This document shows positions 1-11,377 of a DNA stretch of 64,000 nt, one piece after another. Position numbers and translations under genes: made by a program. Position 1 is the stretch's first letter. The number at the start of each line of letters is the position of its first letter. The stretch lies in NCBI GenBank assembly GCA_037975125.1, contig CM075850.1:73637890-73701889 (forward strand), in the 5' to 3' direction. Under the pieces are notes generated by a model, which had not been told where the DNA came from, ran no database searches, and was given only the letters and a program-made list of their open reading frames with translations. Source of the stretch: Latrodectus hesperus (Eukaryota > Arthropoda > Arachnida > Araneae > Theridiidae).

Positions 1-589
1 TTATAGTGAGCATGCATGTTCTAGAGCTCAGATGTTTTAATAAAACCAATCATAAGTATCTTGAATGTTGAATTTTTAAACTTAAGTTTATTAACAAAAA
101 GTTCAATAGTCAACTTTAGCGATGGAATGGTTTGACCATGACCTGTGTGCTTACTGCACATTTATATTAGCTTAATTTCCATTTCTCTAGTTTTGTTTTT
201 GTATTTATAATTAAATGAAATGTAGAAATAAAATATTTTCTGCTATATAATTTATATATTTAATACATTAAAAAATACAATGTGAAATGTTTCTTGTAAA
301 TTATAATTTATTGAAAATCAAATATAAATTACTGTAATGATATATTTATTTTGAATTATTATATTGATATAAGAATGTTTGGGCAACTTTTTGTAATGTT
401 TTATAGAATACTTGAATAAATTTGATTTTAATGCAAAATATTTCAATAATTATTCCTTTTTTAAAATTTAAGATGTGAATTTTTAGGTTAATAGTTTGAG
501 AATAATTTTTTGCTCAGCATTAGTAAAGACACTTTAAAAATGTTCTTTTAAATATATTTAATTTTATTTTTCAAATTACAATTAAATTG
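1..589. other. AT-rich sequence, no gene seen
   Basis: Strongly AT-rich with no open frame of useful length and no repeat I recognise. If the RNA-dependent RNA polymerase gene starts left of the window, this is probably intron sequence of that gene; I see no convincing exon in it. Confidence 0.4.
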
Positions 590-845
590 CCGACCGATAG
601 CTGAGTGGTTAGCGTTCCGGACTCCTGAACTGTGGGTCCCGGGTTCAAATCTTGGTTCGGGCATGGATGTTACTTTCTCTTTGTGCTTTGCTGTCCTTTC
701 TTCTGAGATAATGTATAAATGTTACTCTCCTCTGTGACTTGGTTCTCAGGTGACCATTGGTTTATAAATGACAAATGAGTAGTAGTTTCCGGCCCTGTTG
801 TGGCAAAGGATTAGCCTTAGTGCCCACTGTTGGTAAAAAAAATTC
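590..845 (+). mobile_element. tRNA-derived SINE, family A copy 1
   Basis: The left end is tRNA-like. An A box (TAGCTGAGTGG, 598-608) matches the Pol III consensus, and a near-perfect B box (GGTTCAAATCT) follows about 35 bp later. The 5' GCCGACC can pair roughly with the GGTTCGGGC that ends the tRNA-like part. A non-tRNA body follows, starting GGATGTTACTTTCTCTTTG and ending near an A-rich stretch. The body start recurs at 53050-53130 and, on the minus strand, at 58540-58590, so this is a dispersed SINE and not a functional tRNA gene. The anticodon arm does not fold cleanly. It lies in what is probably an intron of the RdRP gene. Confidence 0.65.
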
Positions 846-3223
846 AATAAAAGATGTTAATTTTTTGTAATATTTTAATTTTACTGGTGTAGGCAATCAA
901 ATATGCTAAATATTTATTTATCCCAAATGTAATTGATTTTAAACATTTTCTTAGATCGACAAGAATGTCATGTAATTGAGCTTTACTTAGCAATTAGGAA
1001 CAAATACAAAGTAACATTATAGCTTTCTTTTATTTCATTTTAGTGAATATACTTTTCAGTTTAAATTCAGACAAAAGCATTCAGTCGTCATTGTTAAAAA
1101 GGTAAACATATTTAATTTTTAACATATTATCTGTATATATATATGTAATCACTAAACTCATCAGGAAAAGTCAAGAAATTTAAGCATGTAAATACTTATT
1201 TTTTGAATGATAAATGCGTGTAATAATTATTTCTGTTCAAAGAAATTTTAAAATGCATTTTTAAATTTGTTAAAAATTTATATTTCAATCTTAATAGTTT
1301 CTAATATCGTTAAAGAAAATTATTTTTTTAAACCTACCAATTGTATTTGAAAATAAAATACCTAATTAATTTTTTACTTTTTTAATGATTTCATAATTAT
1401 AGAATTTATAAATTGAAACTTATTTTTAATTTCTGAACATCAAGTAAATTGCTATTAGCAACCTATGAAGTACATGTATTTGAAGATCAGTTTGGCATAA
1501 TTTTTTGTTATAGTTTGGCTAATACACTAGTAAATGAACGATGATTTATGTCGAGATTTAGCAGATAATTAGTTGTCATTAAAATTTGATTTCAGCATGT
1601 TACTAATTTCAGTTCAATGTTTCAATTTTTGACAACAGTTTCTATAGAATATCATTTTAATTATAATAAAATGAGTACAAAAGAAATAGAATCTGCTTTA
1701 AATTAAAATACTAAATCTTCAAGGTGCAATTATAAAAATTATATTATGCATGTATGCAATGTATGTTATTAGTATTAATTTTTGCAAGCAACATTTACAA
1801 AAGCAAGCTTTAATTAAAATAGTTTATTTGTAATTATGGCAAATTGTTTTCTTTCAAAAGATTTTCACTGCTTCTCTAAAGTTTGCTATTTTGATTTAAT
1901 TAGCTATGTACTTTTAGTACTTTTCAGTCAACTTTTACTTCACATTACATATTGCCAGATATTCCTGGTTTAAAGTAGATTGAATGGGTGTATGTATTTT
2001 AAAATATATTTATTGCTATAGATTTTTTGCTGTATTGGGTGGTAAATAAAATAAGTAATAGAAACTTATCTTTGAATATTTAAATTAAGACTTTCTTTAT
2101 AAAGTTTCATGTGTACTTTTGATTTTTATGTAATCTTTCTGATAAGGTCATCTAGTTTAGTTAGTAAAAACTTTCTCGAACTGTGAGTATATGTTAATTT
2201 CCTCAATTTGAATAATATGTTCATTGGCTTACAAATCTGAATATTTTAGTAGGATTATCTTTCCTGCAAGCTATTATGAAACTTACTATGTTTACTCTTT
2301 GCATAGTACATATCATCCTGTACAATTATAGTTGATAGAAAAATATATAAAACTGAGACAAACTCGTTTTAGAAGACTGAATTTCCCACTATCACTCTGC
2401 CTTAAGTTTTGCATCAATGCAATAAAACTACTAATTTATAACTACTTAAAATATTCTAGTATGTATAAAAATGCTTGGGATAATTATTGCATTTATTTTT
2501 AGTTTTCTAGAAATAAACATATCATATATTACAACTAATAATGTATAAAGTTTTATACTCCAGTGTTTCTTCTTAGTAATATACTGTTTGATATATAAAC
2601 TTCAAGTAAATTTTTATAATGAATACATAAATAGCCGACTCTGGGAAGATAATAATTTTTAAAAGGCAAACTTTTTTTAAGATATGACTTCATAGAAAAT
2701 GCAAAAATCTGATATTATCAATCTATTATAATTTTTATCATACTTTTTCTATTTTTGAATCAGTTGCATATCTATTAAAATGCCAACAAGAAAAATAAGA
2801 TTTAATTCATACTTATTACAGGAATTAGCATCATTATTTGTAAAGCTTTTTGTACCCATAATTATCATTATTTTTTACGACTTTATCACTCATACCTTTA
2901 TGTGTGTGCATAGCTATTTAAAAATTAATTTAAACACAATGTAAAAAATCTGTTTAAATAAAGAAAAACTTGCTTTTATTTTTAAAGAAATGAGCAAACA
3001 CTTATGTTTCGCCAGAATTTTCTGCACTTGCTACTCTTTCCAATTTTACAACTTTTAGACAAGGATGGCAATTAAGACTCAACAGCTCAAAGAAAATTTA
3101 TAATTTGAAAGTAGGATGTGCGAAAGGGGAAAAATGTATGATTTAACTGCTGTTCCATAGATGCATTCTGAGAAAATTTTCATGGTAGACTGTTTTCATC
3201 ACTGGAAGGTGAAGGTTAATAAG

Positions 3224-3224
<1 letters not shown>
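846..3224. other. AT-rich sequence, probably RdRP intron
   Basis: About 2.4 kb of AT-rich DNA with no open frame of useful length, no protein-like segment I could recognise on either strand and no clear repeat. The next exon begins at about 3383, so this is best read as intron. Upstream RdRP exons could be hidden here only if very short. Confidence 0.4.

Positions 3225-3291
<67 letters not shown>
3225..3291. repeat. (TA)n microsatellite
   Basis: About 33 uninterrupted TA units, ending some 90 bp before the acceptor of the RdRP terminal exon, so within the intron. Length is likely to vary between individuals. Confidence 0.95.
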
Positions 3292-3293
<2 letters not shown>

Positions 3294-3382
3294 GAACTTT
3301 TAATTGAGATTAACATTTATATTTTATCTGTTATGTTTTTTAATTCAGTGATAGAAATTGATATGAAAATTTTTATATATAG

Positions 3383-4957
3383 GTTACAGATATGATTGAT
3401 TTTTTCTGCCATTATATTCAAAATGATTGTATTGGATCTTTTGCAAATGCTCATTTAGTTTGGGCTGACAAGTTAGAAGATAGTCTTTTTTCTGAAAAAT
3501 GCATGAAAATAGCTGAACGTTATCCATATGTTCTAGACTTTGCTAAGCATGGTACTACTAAGTATCTAAATAAATCAGAACGACCAGATCAATATCCAGA
3601 CTTTATGCAGAAAGGCTTACATGGCAATAGTTATCTTTCTAAAAGAGCTCTGGGCTTATTGTATCGCTCTTCAAGAGTCTTGGATGCTTGTTCTAGTAAG
3701 ATAAATTTAATTGGTCGACCAACATCTTTTGATACTGATTTAAATTATCCTGGTTGGGAACAGTATAAAGAATCTGCTGAGAAGCATAAACAAGACTACT
3801 GTAATATGATCATGGAAATTTTAAACAAATACTCTCTTAGTTGTGAAGCTGAAGCTTTCTCTGGTTTTGTTAATCTGGAAGTTTGCAAAAAATGGCGTCA
3901 AGAGAGTACAAATGCTATGAAAGTTGTAAAAGGTTATATTGAAAATACAATGCTCACTTTCAGAAACATATTTTTTAAAGAAGTTAATGATGAAATTGAC
4001 AAGTTATGCTTAAATGAGGAAAATGTAAAGATAAAAAAGTTTCAAAGAGCTTCAGCGTGGTACATGAGTGTATATGGAAAGAATTGTAACCAAATATTAA
4101 GTTTTCCATGGATTCTGAGTGATATTCTTATAGAGATAAAACTGTTGCACCAAACAATATCAACTTCTCCAGTTAATAATTGTCTACTTAATATAGATTC
4201 TGATATTAATGATTGTTTATTATCTGGTATTTTAGTAAGAAAAAATAATTTAGAAGATATCTGTTCATGCAAAACTATTTTGGAATCTTTAATATACATT
4301 TGGCTCTCAAAATCTGGTTTGAACATTTGGTCAAAAGGAATTAAAACTGTTTGTCAAACTTGCTATAAAAGGATTCTCTCTTATTTTTTTCTTAATTCTC
4401 AAGTTTATTGCTGTACTGCTTCTCAAAAGTCATTGTGCAATTGTAAAGACACTTGTTCTCCCACAAAACTGATTTTAAGATTTCTAAAATTTTTCATAAG
4501 GAAACTGAATGGTTCAATTGGTAAATGTGAAGAAAATTGTGATGGGTTCATATCAAGAAATCTTCAAGAGCTGTCCTTGCAGGCTCTTGCATACTTGCTT
4601 ATTACACGCAACATCAAGTATCTTGGTTTAGAGTTTGATACTTTAAACCATACTAAGAATGCACTCCCTGAAATTAATAATGAAAGTATGTTTGAAGAAG
4701 AAGGAGATCCTATAAGAATACCTGTTAAGACAACCGCTTTAAAAGAAATAATAGAGCAAAATAGAGATGAAGTGATTTCTTATTTGACAGAAAATTCTGG
4801 TGTAAAATTTTTAGTCTTGCAACCTGAAAGAGATCTTCATAATAACTTATGCTTAATTGTGAATTCTGTTGGTAAAAATTGGGAACGTTGGAATTTAGAA
4901 GCCATTTTATTAGATCCTGATTTTGAAAATAAGTTAAAAAGTTCTTTAAATTTATAA
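3383..4957 (+). CDS. RdRP: Eukaryotic RNA-dependent RNA polymerase, C-terminal exon
   Basis: This is the last coding exon of a cellular RNA-dependent RNA polymerase (the QDE-1/RRF-1/EGO-1 type), which copies RNA into double-stranded RNA for small-RNA silencing. The family signature is clear in the first ~110 residues: DFFCHYIQND, then NAHLVWADK, SEKCMKIAERYPYVLDFAKHG, RPDQYPDFMQKG and a Y-x-S-x-RALGLLYR segment. The rest, rich in Cys and Lys, is the divergent C-terminal tail, ending ...LKSSLNL before a TAA stop. The catalytic DxDGD loop is not in this exon and must be encoded upstream. I place the exon start at 3383, after TATATAG, because the frame then reads V-T-D-M-I-D-F-F as in the family. 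An alternative acceptor at 3387-3388 (TTACAG) would drop two residues. The methionine at 3392 is internal, not an initiator. About 520 residues are open with no break, which argues for a working gene. An AATAAA lies at 5469-5474. Confidence 0.88.
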   Translation, partial: VTDMIDFFCHYIQNDCIGSFANAHLVWADKLEDSLFSEKCMKIAERYPYVLDFAKHGTTKYLNKSERPDQYPDFMQKGLHGNSYLSKRALGLLYRSSRVLDACSSKINLIGRPTSFDTDLNYPGWEQYKESAEKHKQDYCNMIMEILNKYSLSCEAEAFSGFVNLEVCKKWRQESTNAMKVVKGYIENTMLTFRNIFFKEVNDEIDKLCLNEENVKIKKFQRASAWYMSVYGKNCNQILSFPWILSDILIEIKLLHQTISTSPVNNCLLNIDSDINDCLLSGILVRKNNLEDICSCKTILESLIYIWLSKSGLNIWSKGIKTVCQTCYKRILSYFFLNSQVYCCTASQKSLCNCKDTCSPTKLILRFLKFFIRKLNGSIGKCEENCDGFISRNLQELSLQALAYLLITRNIKYLGLEFDTLNHTKNALPEINNESMFEEEGDPIRIPVKTTALKEIIEQNRDEVISYLTENSGVKFLVLQPERDLHNNLCLIVNSVGKNWERWNLEAILLDPDFENKLKSSLNL

Positions 4958-6086
4958 GTTAAAAAATTGTGAAATTGAACTTCTATTCAAATTTGTTAAA
5001 AATTATTAGTATGTTTTGTATTCTAAATTTTGTTCAATTTTGAGTTTTATTTTTTAAATCTAATCTTTCATTGTATATCTTCATTATTTAATGAGTTCTA
5101 ATTAATTTTGTTACAGGCTTCTTGGGTAGAATTAGATTTTTTACTTAAGTTTTAAAAATATTTAAAATGTAAATAAGAGCTATATGTAAAATATTTTTAT
5201 ACTATCTATTGACCTTTTTAAACATATTAAAGCTAGAGAAAACATAAATTTCTTATCTGGCACTAATTTCTTAAATTTAAAAATTTAAGAGTTTTAACTG
5301 TTTTTATGAAGTTTGTATCCTGCTGTTTAAAATCTAATTTGTTTTAATGATTCACCAAAAATATTAAGTTTTGTTTCATTCTTAAAAAGCAATCTTATAA
5401 AATCCGATTTTATACAAAAATGTTTCAAATATTGAATTTTCTATAATTCATTTATACAATTCATCTGAAATAAATTATCAAACATATTTTGTATAATTTA
5501 CTTAAACATAGTGTTTATTCATGTTAAATTTTTGTGAATTTTAAATGTAAATTTTTTATTTCTACAAATATTTAATATATATTAATGAACTATTGGAATT
5601 ACAACTGTTTCAATGTAATTGATGTCGTGTATATATTAGTGTTTTATTGACACTGTTATGCTTGCTTCCTTCAAAATATTTTTTGCAGGATTTGTTAAAT
5701 CTGATTTATTAATATATAAAGAGTTTAAGTCAATAAGACTACTTGTGTATTATTTTAAATGAGGTTTAATGATATAAGATTTTAGTAACTTAAAATAAAA
5801 TATTATTTAATTATGCATTGGATGTTATTTTGTTATATCATTATTCTAGCCTTTATTTGTAACATATATGTGTGTGTATACATAAAATATAATTAATTTA
5901 GCATAGCTGTGTAAAGCATACAATATGATACAATGTATTTAAATTTAAACATTTATAAGGTTTGCAATGACGAGTATATACCTAATGTAGTATGAGGACT
6001 TGAGTATAATACCCACGCTTTTGTCGTTTACTGAAGTTTACACTAGCCACATTTTTAAACAAGATCATGATAAGTTAATATGAATT
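4958..6086 (+). other. RdRP 3' untranslated region and AT-rich flank
   Basis: Directly follows the RdRP stop. It is very AT-rich. AATAAA at 5469-5474 is a possible polyadenylation signal, and others follow near 5790. I see no coding potential. Confidence 0.4.
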
Positions 6087-6458
6087 GAACTTGCCAAATG
6101 TAGTTATAAGTGATGTAATACAGCAAGGCACCAGAAAATGTCCATTGCAATTTTTTGTCTGTACTTTCCTTGCTGTCATAACTTTCATTTTTAGCAGCAT
6201 TGACTGCGTACTTCATTTTCAAATTGCTTCGGCCTGTGCACTACCAGGATTGTCCAGTTCTTTTCGTATGAGACCTTCAAAGTTTTGTTCCACAAGTATC
6301 TCGAGCATTTTTCTCGATATCCTTGTATGGTTGAGCGTTGGTTTATTTCATTTTTGATGACTCAAAGGATTCAAATGTCAGCACTAACAAATGCATAACC
6401 GACTACGAGACCACATAATCCGACGTACGAGAATAAGTAAGTCAAGAAAACTCTGCAA
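6087..6458 (-). pseudogene. Two-pore (K2P) potassium channel pseudogene fragment
   Basis: Read on the minus strand, three frames together give the order of a K2P channel N-terminal half. First comes the end of an N-terminal segment and membrane helix M1 (LFSYVGLCGLVVGYAF). In another frame follows FESFESSK, matching the glutamate-rich end of M1. Then comes the extracellular cap-type linker with EILVEQNFEGLIRKEL. Last is the start of pore loop P1, WTFSGALLY, then ITTF-G in a shifted frame where the family has a TTIGYG-like filter. The frame changes at least three times, with stops between, and the filter is altered. I therefore call it a broken copy and not an exon of a live channel. M2 onwards is not found beyond ~6087. 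It stands out from its AT-rich surroundings by higher GC. Recognition is from family motifs only. Confidence 0.65.
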
Positions 6459-8101
6459 TAATTCTGGCACTTTGCAAATTTGGAAATATTTCCGAATTCT
6501 GCCATTTTCAGACAGAAAATAAGATACATTGTTGATATCATTTGAATTTTAAGGAAAATGTCTATTTAATAGCTTAACATTTTCTATAGTCGAATAAAGA
6601 ATTGTTAGCTGAATTGTGAGTTTAATAATTCAACTATTCTAACTCGCTATCGCGCGTTTGATATTTTCAATAAACAGTTCAAGCAGCCATAAATTCAAAT
6701 GTAAAATAAATTTGATTTACAAAAATCCTGGAAATAAAATATCCATAAGTAAATACACAAAATAAATATCCATGACAGAAATAACTTTCCCAGAGAAGCA
6801 TTTTAGGTAAATGCATATGAAATAATTAGGCCTTGTCTTTTACTACTTCTTTCACACTTTTGAATGATCTATTTTTCATTAGTTTTCAAATTTAATACAT
6901 TATATAGCTTTGAAAAGAAAATAAGAATTTGATAGTTAAAGTATTTTATCATAAATAAAAATTTTATTGTATGCTCATGCAAGGAAAATTTTTAAAATTT
7001 TAAAACTTCTCATCAAATATATTTCCCAAGTTTATTCAAAACAGTGTTTGTTGTAGCTCATTGAATAGAAAAGATTTAATCGCTTAACTGTTCTATGATT
7101 ATACAAACACCAAACTCCAAAAACTATATTTTCAAGTTATGTTCCACACATAAATTTCAGGCAAATTTCTAGTTTTGAAACTAGAATTATATACTTGAAG
7201 TATTTCAATTTATGAATTTGAATCTTTGTGAAATAAGTATAAATATAGTTCAATTCCAGTTTGAAACGTTTCTTTAAAAATAAAATGCAGCATACATTTA
7301 AAATTATTGCAGATTATTAAATCTAATAAATGAAGATTAATTTTTATCTCACATCTTCTCCACGTGCGCTTCCAACCAATATGATGAATTCGTGCTAGAA
7401 GCGGGGGAAAATACTCCTATCTTCCTTCAACTAAACAGTGTACGAACTCCGTAACTACTCTAGCGGCAAAAGAAGCGATGTTCGGGATTTGTTATTTTAT
7501 TTTTTAACTTTTGCACAGGGAGTTGAGCATGCGCTTTGTTATTTAGAGAAAAATATGTTATAAAAAATTTATTGTTCTCCATAATATCTATGAGATAGTA
7601 ATTTTTATTTAACTATGTTAAATTTATGCAATTTGCATTTTCTTTATCAGTAATTAAAGAATGGTAACAAGTCTCCAAATTCTAAATAAAAAAACTCGAC
7701 ATAAAATAACATATTTTTTCTCATTAGGAATTCACAATATTTTATATTGCGAATTTTGCCCTGAAATTACTTTGAGATCCTATAAGTGGCTTATAAATGC
7801 TGTAAGGATATTTAAGACAAATATCAATTGCAAGAAAGTCCCAAAAATTAATTCAAAGATACTGAAAAATCATTTAAAATTAGAATCTTTCTTTAAAAGT
7901 AATTAAATAAAGTTTGCAGAAATACTTCTGTTGAATTTACTGGTCTTCATTTAACAAATATAATTTTTAATTGAATATTACTTTGTACTTTTCAAATGGA
8001 TATTGTTGCAAAAAATTATAGTGACCTTCACGAACGATCTTAAATATAGCATTGTTATTCATTTTAATGCTAACTAAAAAGGCCCGCCGCAAACTACTGG
8101 A
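6459..8101. other. AT-rich intergenic with a GC-richer patch
   Basis: Mostly AT-rich with no recognisable gene. A GC-richer patch at about 7360-7500 contains CACGTG and several CpGs but no open frame. It could be a promoter or an eroded repeat; I cannot assign it. One open stretch at 7661-7906 (plus) shows low-complexity composition and no family motif. Confidence 0.35.
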
Positions 8102-8129
8102 GAATTCTCCGGTGAAAATCGGAGAATTC
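8102..8129. repeat. Perfect hairpin, 10-bp arms
   Basis: GAATTCTCCG, an 8-nt spacer, then CGGAGAATTC. It lies in a small GC-richer island (8080-8160) within AT-rich DNA. Function unknown. Confidence 0.7.
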
Positions 8130-8799
8130 GGTGCTCGGATAATTCGTGAATTCACGTAGAAATAATGACGTTATGTCATGTCATGAAACTATTTACTTCA
8201 TATTGAATTAAATACGTTTTGACTGATGGGCAATATCAGTTTTGTGACTATTTATCGAGACATCTGATATATATTGAAACTCAGTGTTATTTCATGACAT
8301 TTTTTATATTGTTTTTTGAAAATATTAAAATTTATCATTATTTAACAAAAGTGTATATTTTTTAATCTAAATTTAATCAAACTCATTGAATTACATCATC
8401 GTTTTGAATATAATATAATTATATTTTTAAAATACGTGTGTTAATATTTTGTGTAACTATAAATTTTTAAATAAAAATAACTAAGTCTTTTTTTAAATAA
8501 ATAGCAATCAAACTATCAACGCAACTCAAATAGTATTAAAATATTTTTCATTTAAATTATTTTATGAAAAACAAAAAATACAATATTGCATTCCTGAATG
8601 TTTAAAAATCTAAACTATATCTGCAATAATAATTTTTACTAAAGTTCTATATATATGTATCCTATACTTTTAGCTGTATAATCAAAAATGGTAGTTACAT
8701 ATACTGATTTCAATAAATGCTTTCCAAGACCTTAATCCTCAATCAAAAAATGTTTACATTATTTTATCTTTATATTTAAACTTAATTTGGCTCAGCAGT

Positions 8800-8848
8800 A
8801 TATACATGAATTATTATATATAAATATTATATAATAATTCATGTATAT
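8800..8848. repeat. Perfect 21-bp inverted repeat, 7-nt loop
   Basis: The left arm 8800-8820 is the exact reverse complement of 8828-8848, with TAAATAT between. The arms are AT-rich (ATACATGAATTATTATATA core). A cruciform or a fold-back duplication are both possible. Confidence 0.85.
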
Positions 8849-10342
8849 TATACATAAATATTTAATTCCAATTTTTTTTAAATTTAATATTGAATTTATT
8901 TTTAAAAAATCTATTACACATAAGCAACCTCAGCAACATAAAATATGTAGGAAAATTATTGTTTCAGTTATATTAAACACAAGAATCAATGTTTTCAATA
9001 ATATTAAATACAGTATATTTAAATGCAAAATATGTTCTGTGTATTTTATCTAAAGTAATTTATAAAGATACATTTAAATATAAAAAAATAAGCTTTTGTA
9101 TTTCAATTTATTTCTCATAAAAAAAATCCATATTTAGTATTAATACAAATTATAACCCATCTCGTATTTTTCAAATGTTTTGTGAAACGTGACTTATTTC
9201 CTGGAATAAATTTTTTTATTTGTCAAAAAATTATTTCCATATTTTTGAAGCCCACAAATATCTTCAATCTTTATAATTTCATAAAATTAATAAATTTTAT
9301 AAAAATGTGTTAATTTTTATTAAATAAATATTCTTTATTTTAAATAAAAAAAATTTTATTTTATTTATTTTATCATTTGTTGGTGCCTGCGTGCGCAGCG
9401 CACCCTTTGAGTCATAAAGAAACCGGCAGTAGCCATTGAGAGTCGGAGAAATAAAGTGTGTGTTTTTATACAGTCCTTGAGTGAGTGTTAATTTAGTTAA
9501 AACTGAGCTATTAACATCATTAATAAATAATTTAATAAAAAGGCAAAATATTTAATATTCAAAAATTAATGATCTTTGCAAAGAATTTTCATGAATTAAT
9601 CTTCATCATAAAAATATTGATAAAAATTAATCACAATCATTATTTCGAAGGGAAAAAAAACAAAAAGGGTAATTAATTTGCTTTGTTGCCGGTGCCCTGC
9701 CAGATATTTCTAACTTTCTGGAAAACTTAGAAGTTCTCTCAGCCTATTTTGTGAAGTTTTCTGACGTCACTTGTTCACCGAAGTTTGCCGGTTTCTGTTT
9801 TTACTTATCAATAGAGTTATTGCCCTTTGCAAAACAAGGCATTAAAAATATTCATAGAATTATGCAAGTCAGTTTTTCCTTCGATAAATTTTATTTTCGA
9901 AAATTTATTACTTCAAAATGTCATATTGAATACAGTTTTTAATATTAAAGAAGTTTATTTTCGATTTTTTACTATTCTATATAAACTAAATGGTGCATTT
10001 TAACTAAATAGCCCTTTTACTTTACTCCATTTCAGTTACATGACCGTGGATATTTATTTACTGTTACTCTCTCTCAGACTATATTATTGATATGAAAGTA
10101 TTTTTACAAAAAATAAAAATGTAAGAAGAAAACTTGTAATAGAAACAAAACATGTAAGAAAAGCAATGTGTCATTGCTGACCGATGCTACTTAAATGTTT
10201 CACTAACAGATCAAGTAATGATAATATACACTTTTTATGCATTTTTTCACTATATTTTGTTTAGATTGTTATTTTGTTTTGTTATAACTAAATGTTAAAA
10301 TAAATATATTTTTGTTATTTGAGAAATGAATTTTTAAAAAAA
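8849..10342. other. AT-rich intergenic; LTR-like patch at 9379-9500
   Basis: Nearly all AT-rich. The exception is about 9379-9500, which begins TGTTGGTGCC, contains GCGTGCGCAGCGC, then AATAAAGTGTGTG and a T-rich end, in the order seen in the terminal part of an LTR. A second GC-richer patch lies at 9685-9790. I found no partner copy in the window, so a solo-LTR remnant is only a possibility. Confidence 0.3.
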
Positions 10343-10373
10343 CAACAGAGTATGACTTTATCATACTCTGTTG
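10343..10373. repeat. Perfect 13-bp hairpin, 5-nt loop
   Basis: CAACAGAGTATGA, CTTTA, TCATACTCTGTTG. No T-run follows in a way that suggests a terminator, and no gene is adjacent. Confidence 0.85.
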
Positions 10374-11274
10374 AATAATCAATCATATCATAATAAAAAC
10401 TCGTTATTTTGATTATTTTTCTGATTCAGCATAAGATTAATAACTTGTGATATCAAGCCCTTTTATACTTCCTTTCGACAAATGGAGACTATTGTTTTAA
10501 CATTTTAACACTCTCCTTAGGAAATTAAACTAATATGTGTATGTAAAAATGAATCTTGCATAATTGTTTAAACGTTATGCATATACAATAAACAGGAGAT
10601 GGAAAAATCTATGTATTTTCTTACAAAATATTACTTAGCTGTTACAATAATATGTCTGTTATTTTCAAGGGTAATTTGTTTTCAGCCATTTTTTCACTTT
10701 AAACAAACATCGAACATTATAGCCAAAGGGATATTGATGCTATACGCCTTATGCATATGTACACATCTTGATATTTACTATTTCATAAAATGACGAAAAT
10801 GTAAATAATCCTAATGCAATTGAAAAATCTTGTTCACAATTTTTAACAGCAGGAAAATTTCCGCCCACAAAATCTTTTTCTCATTAAAATAGCTTATTTA
10901 TAAATAATTGTAGGTATTTCGATTTTTCCAGTTTGAATAACTTTTTATTTTCATAATCATTTCACAGAAATAAAGATTGGATCTTATCTCTCTTGTGGGT
11001 TTCAAAAGTATACCCTAAAATATTTTTTTTCCTCTTGGGGCTCTGTAAGCGATATTGCCTACAAAAGGAAAGTATCGAGCATCTCAATGCTTGAATTACA
11101 ACTTCAATACCACAGATGTTTGTCCCATATTTGAGTGAAAATGATACTCTGCATACTACACGACGTGAAATTCTATCAGTACTTATCTACTCATTAGTTC
11201 CATTAATTTATTATTTTATGAATTATTAAGCAAAGTGTCAGATATTTCATGTATTTAAGATATTTGTTTGGTAT
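10374..11274. other. AT-rich intergenic, nothing recognised
   Basis: One 64-codon open stretch (10599-10793, plus) is hydrophobic in parts, but it has no family motif or codon bias that would support a gene. Confidence 0.3.
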
Positions 11275-11377
11275 GCGTACATTAACCAATAAATATAAGT
11301 ATTAAACAAATACCATCGAGAGATCATATACTCTATAGCATTTATTTGGTACTTACGCTTATTGGTTAATGTAAGCG
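11275..11377. repeat. Foldback/MITE-like inverted repeat, ~100 bp
   Basis: The left arm (11275-11318; ACATTAACCAATAA core) pairs with the right arm (11337-11377; TTATTGGTTAATGT core) with some mismatches. The central loop is about 20 nt. No clear target duplication was found. Its layout suits a short foldback MITE. Confidence 0.6.

Noticed and set aside
590..665. Functional tRNA gene
   Set aside because: A and B boxes are good, but the anticodon arm does not fold and a SINE body shared with two other sites follows directly.
10343..10373. Intrinsic transcription terminator
   Set aside because: Hairpin without a proper U-run and in a eukaryotic context with no gene upstream.
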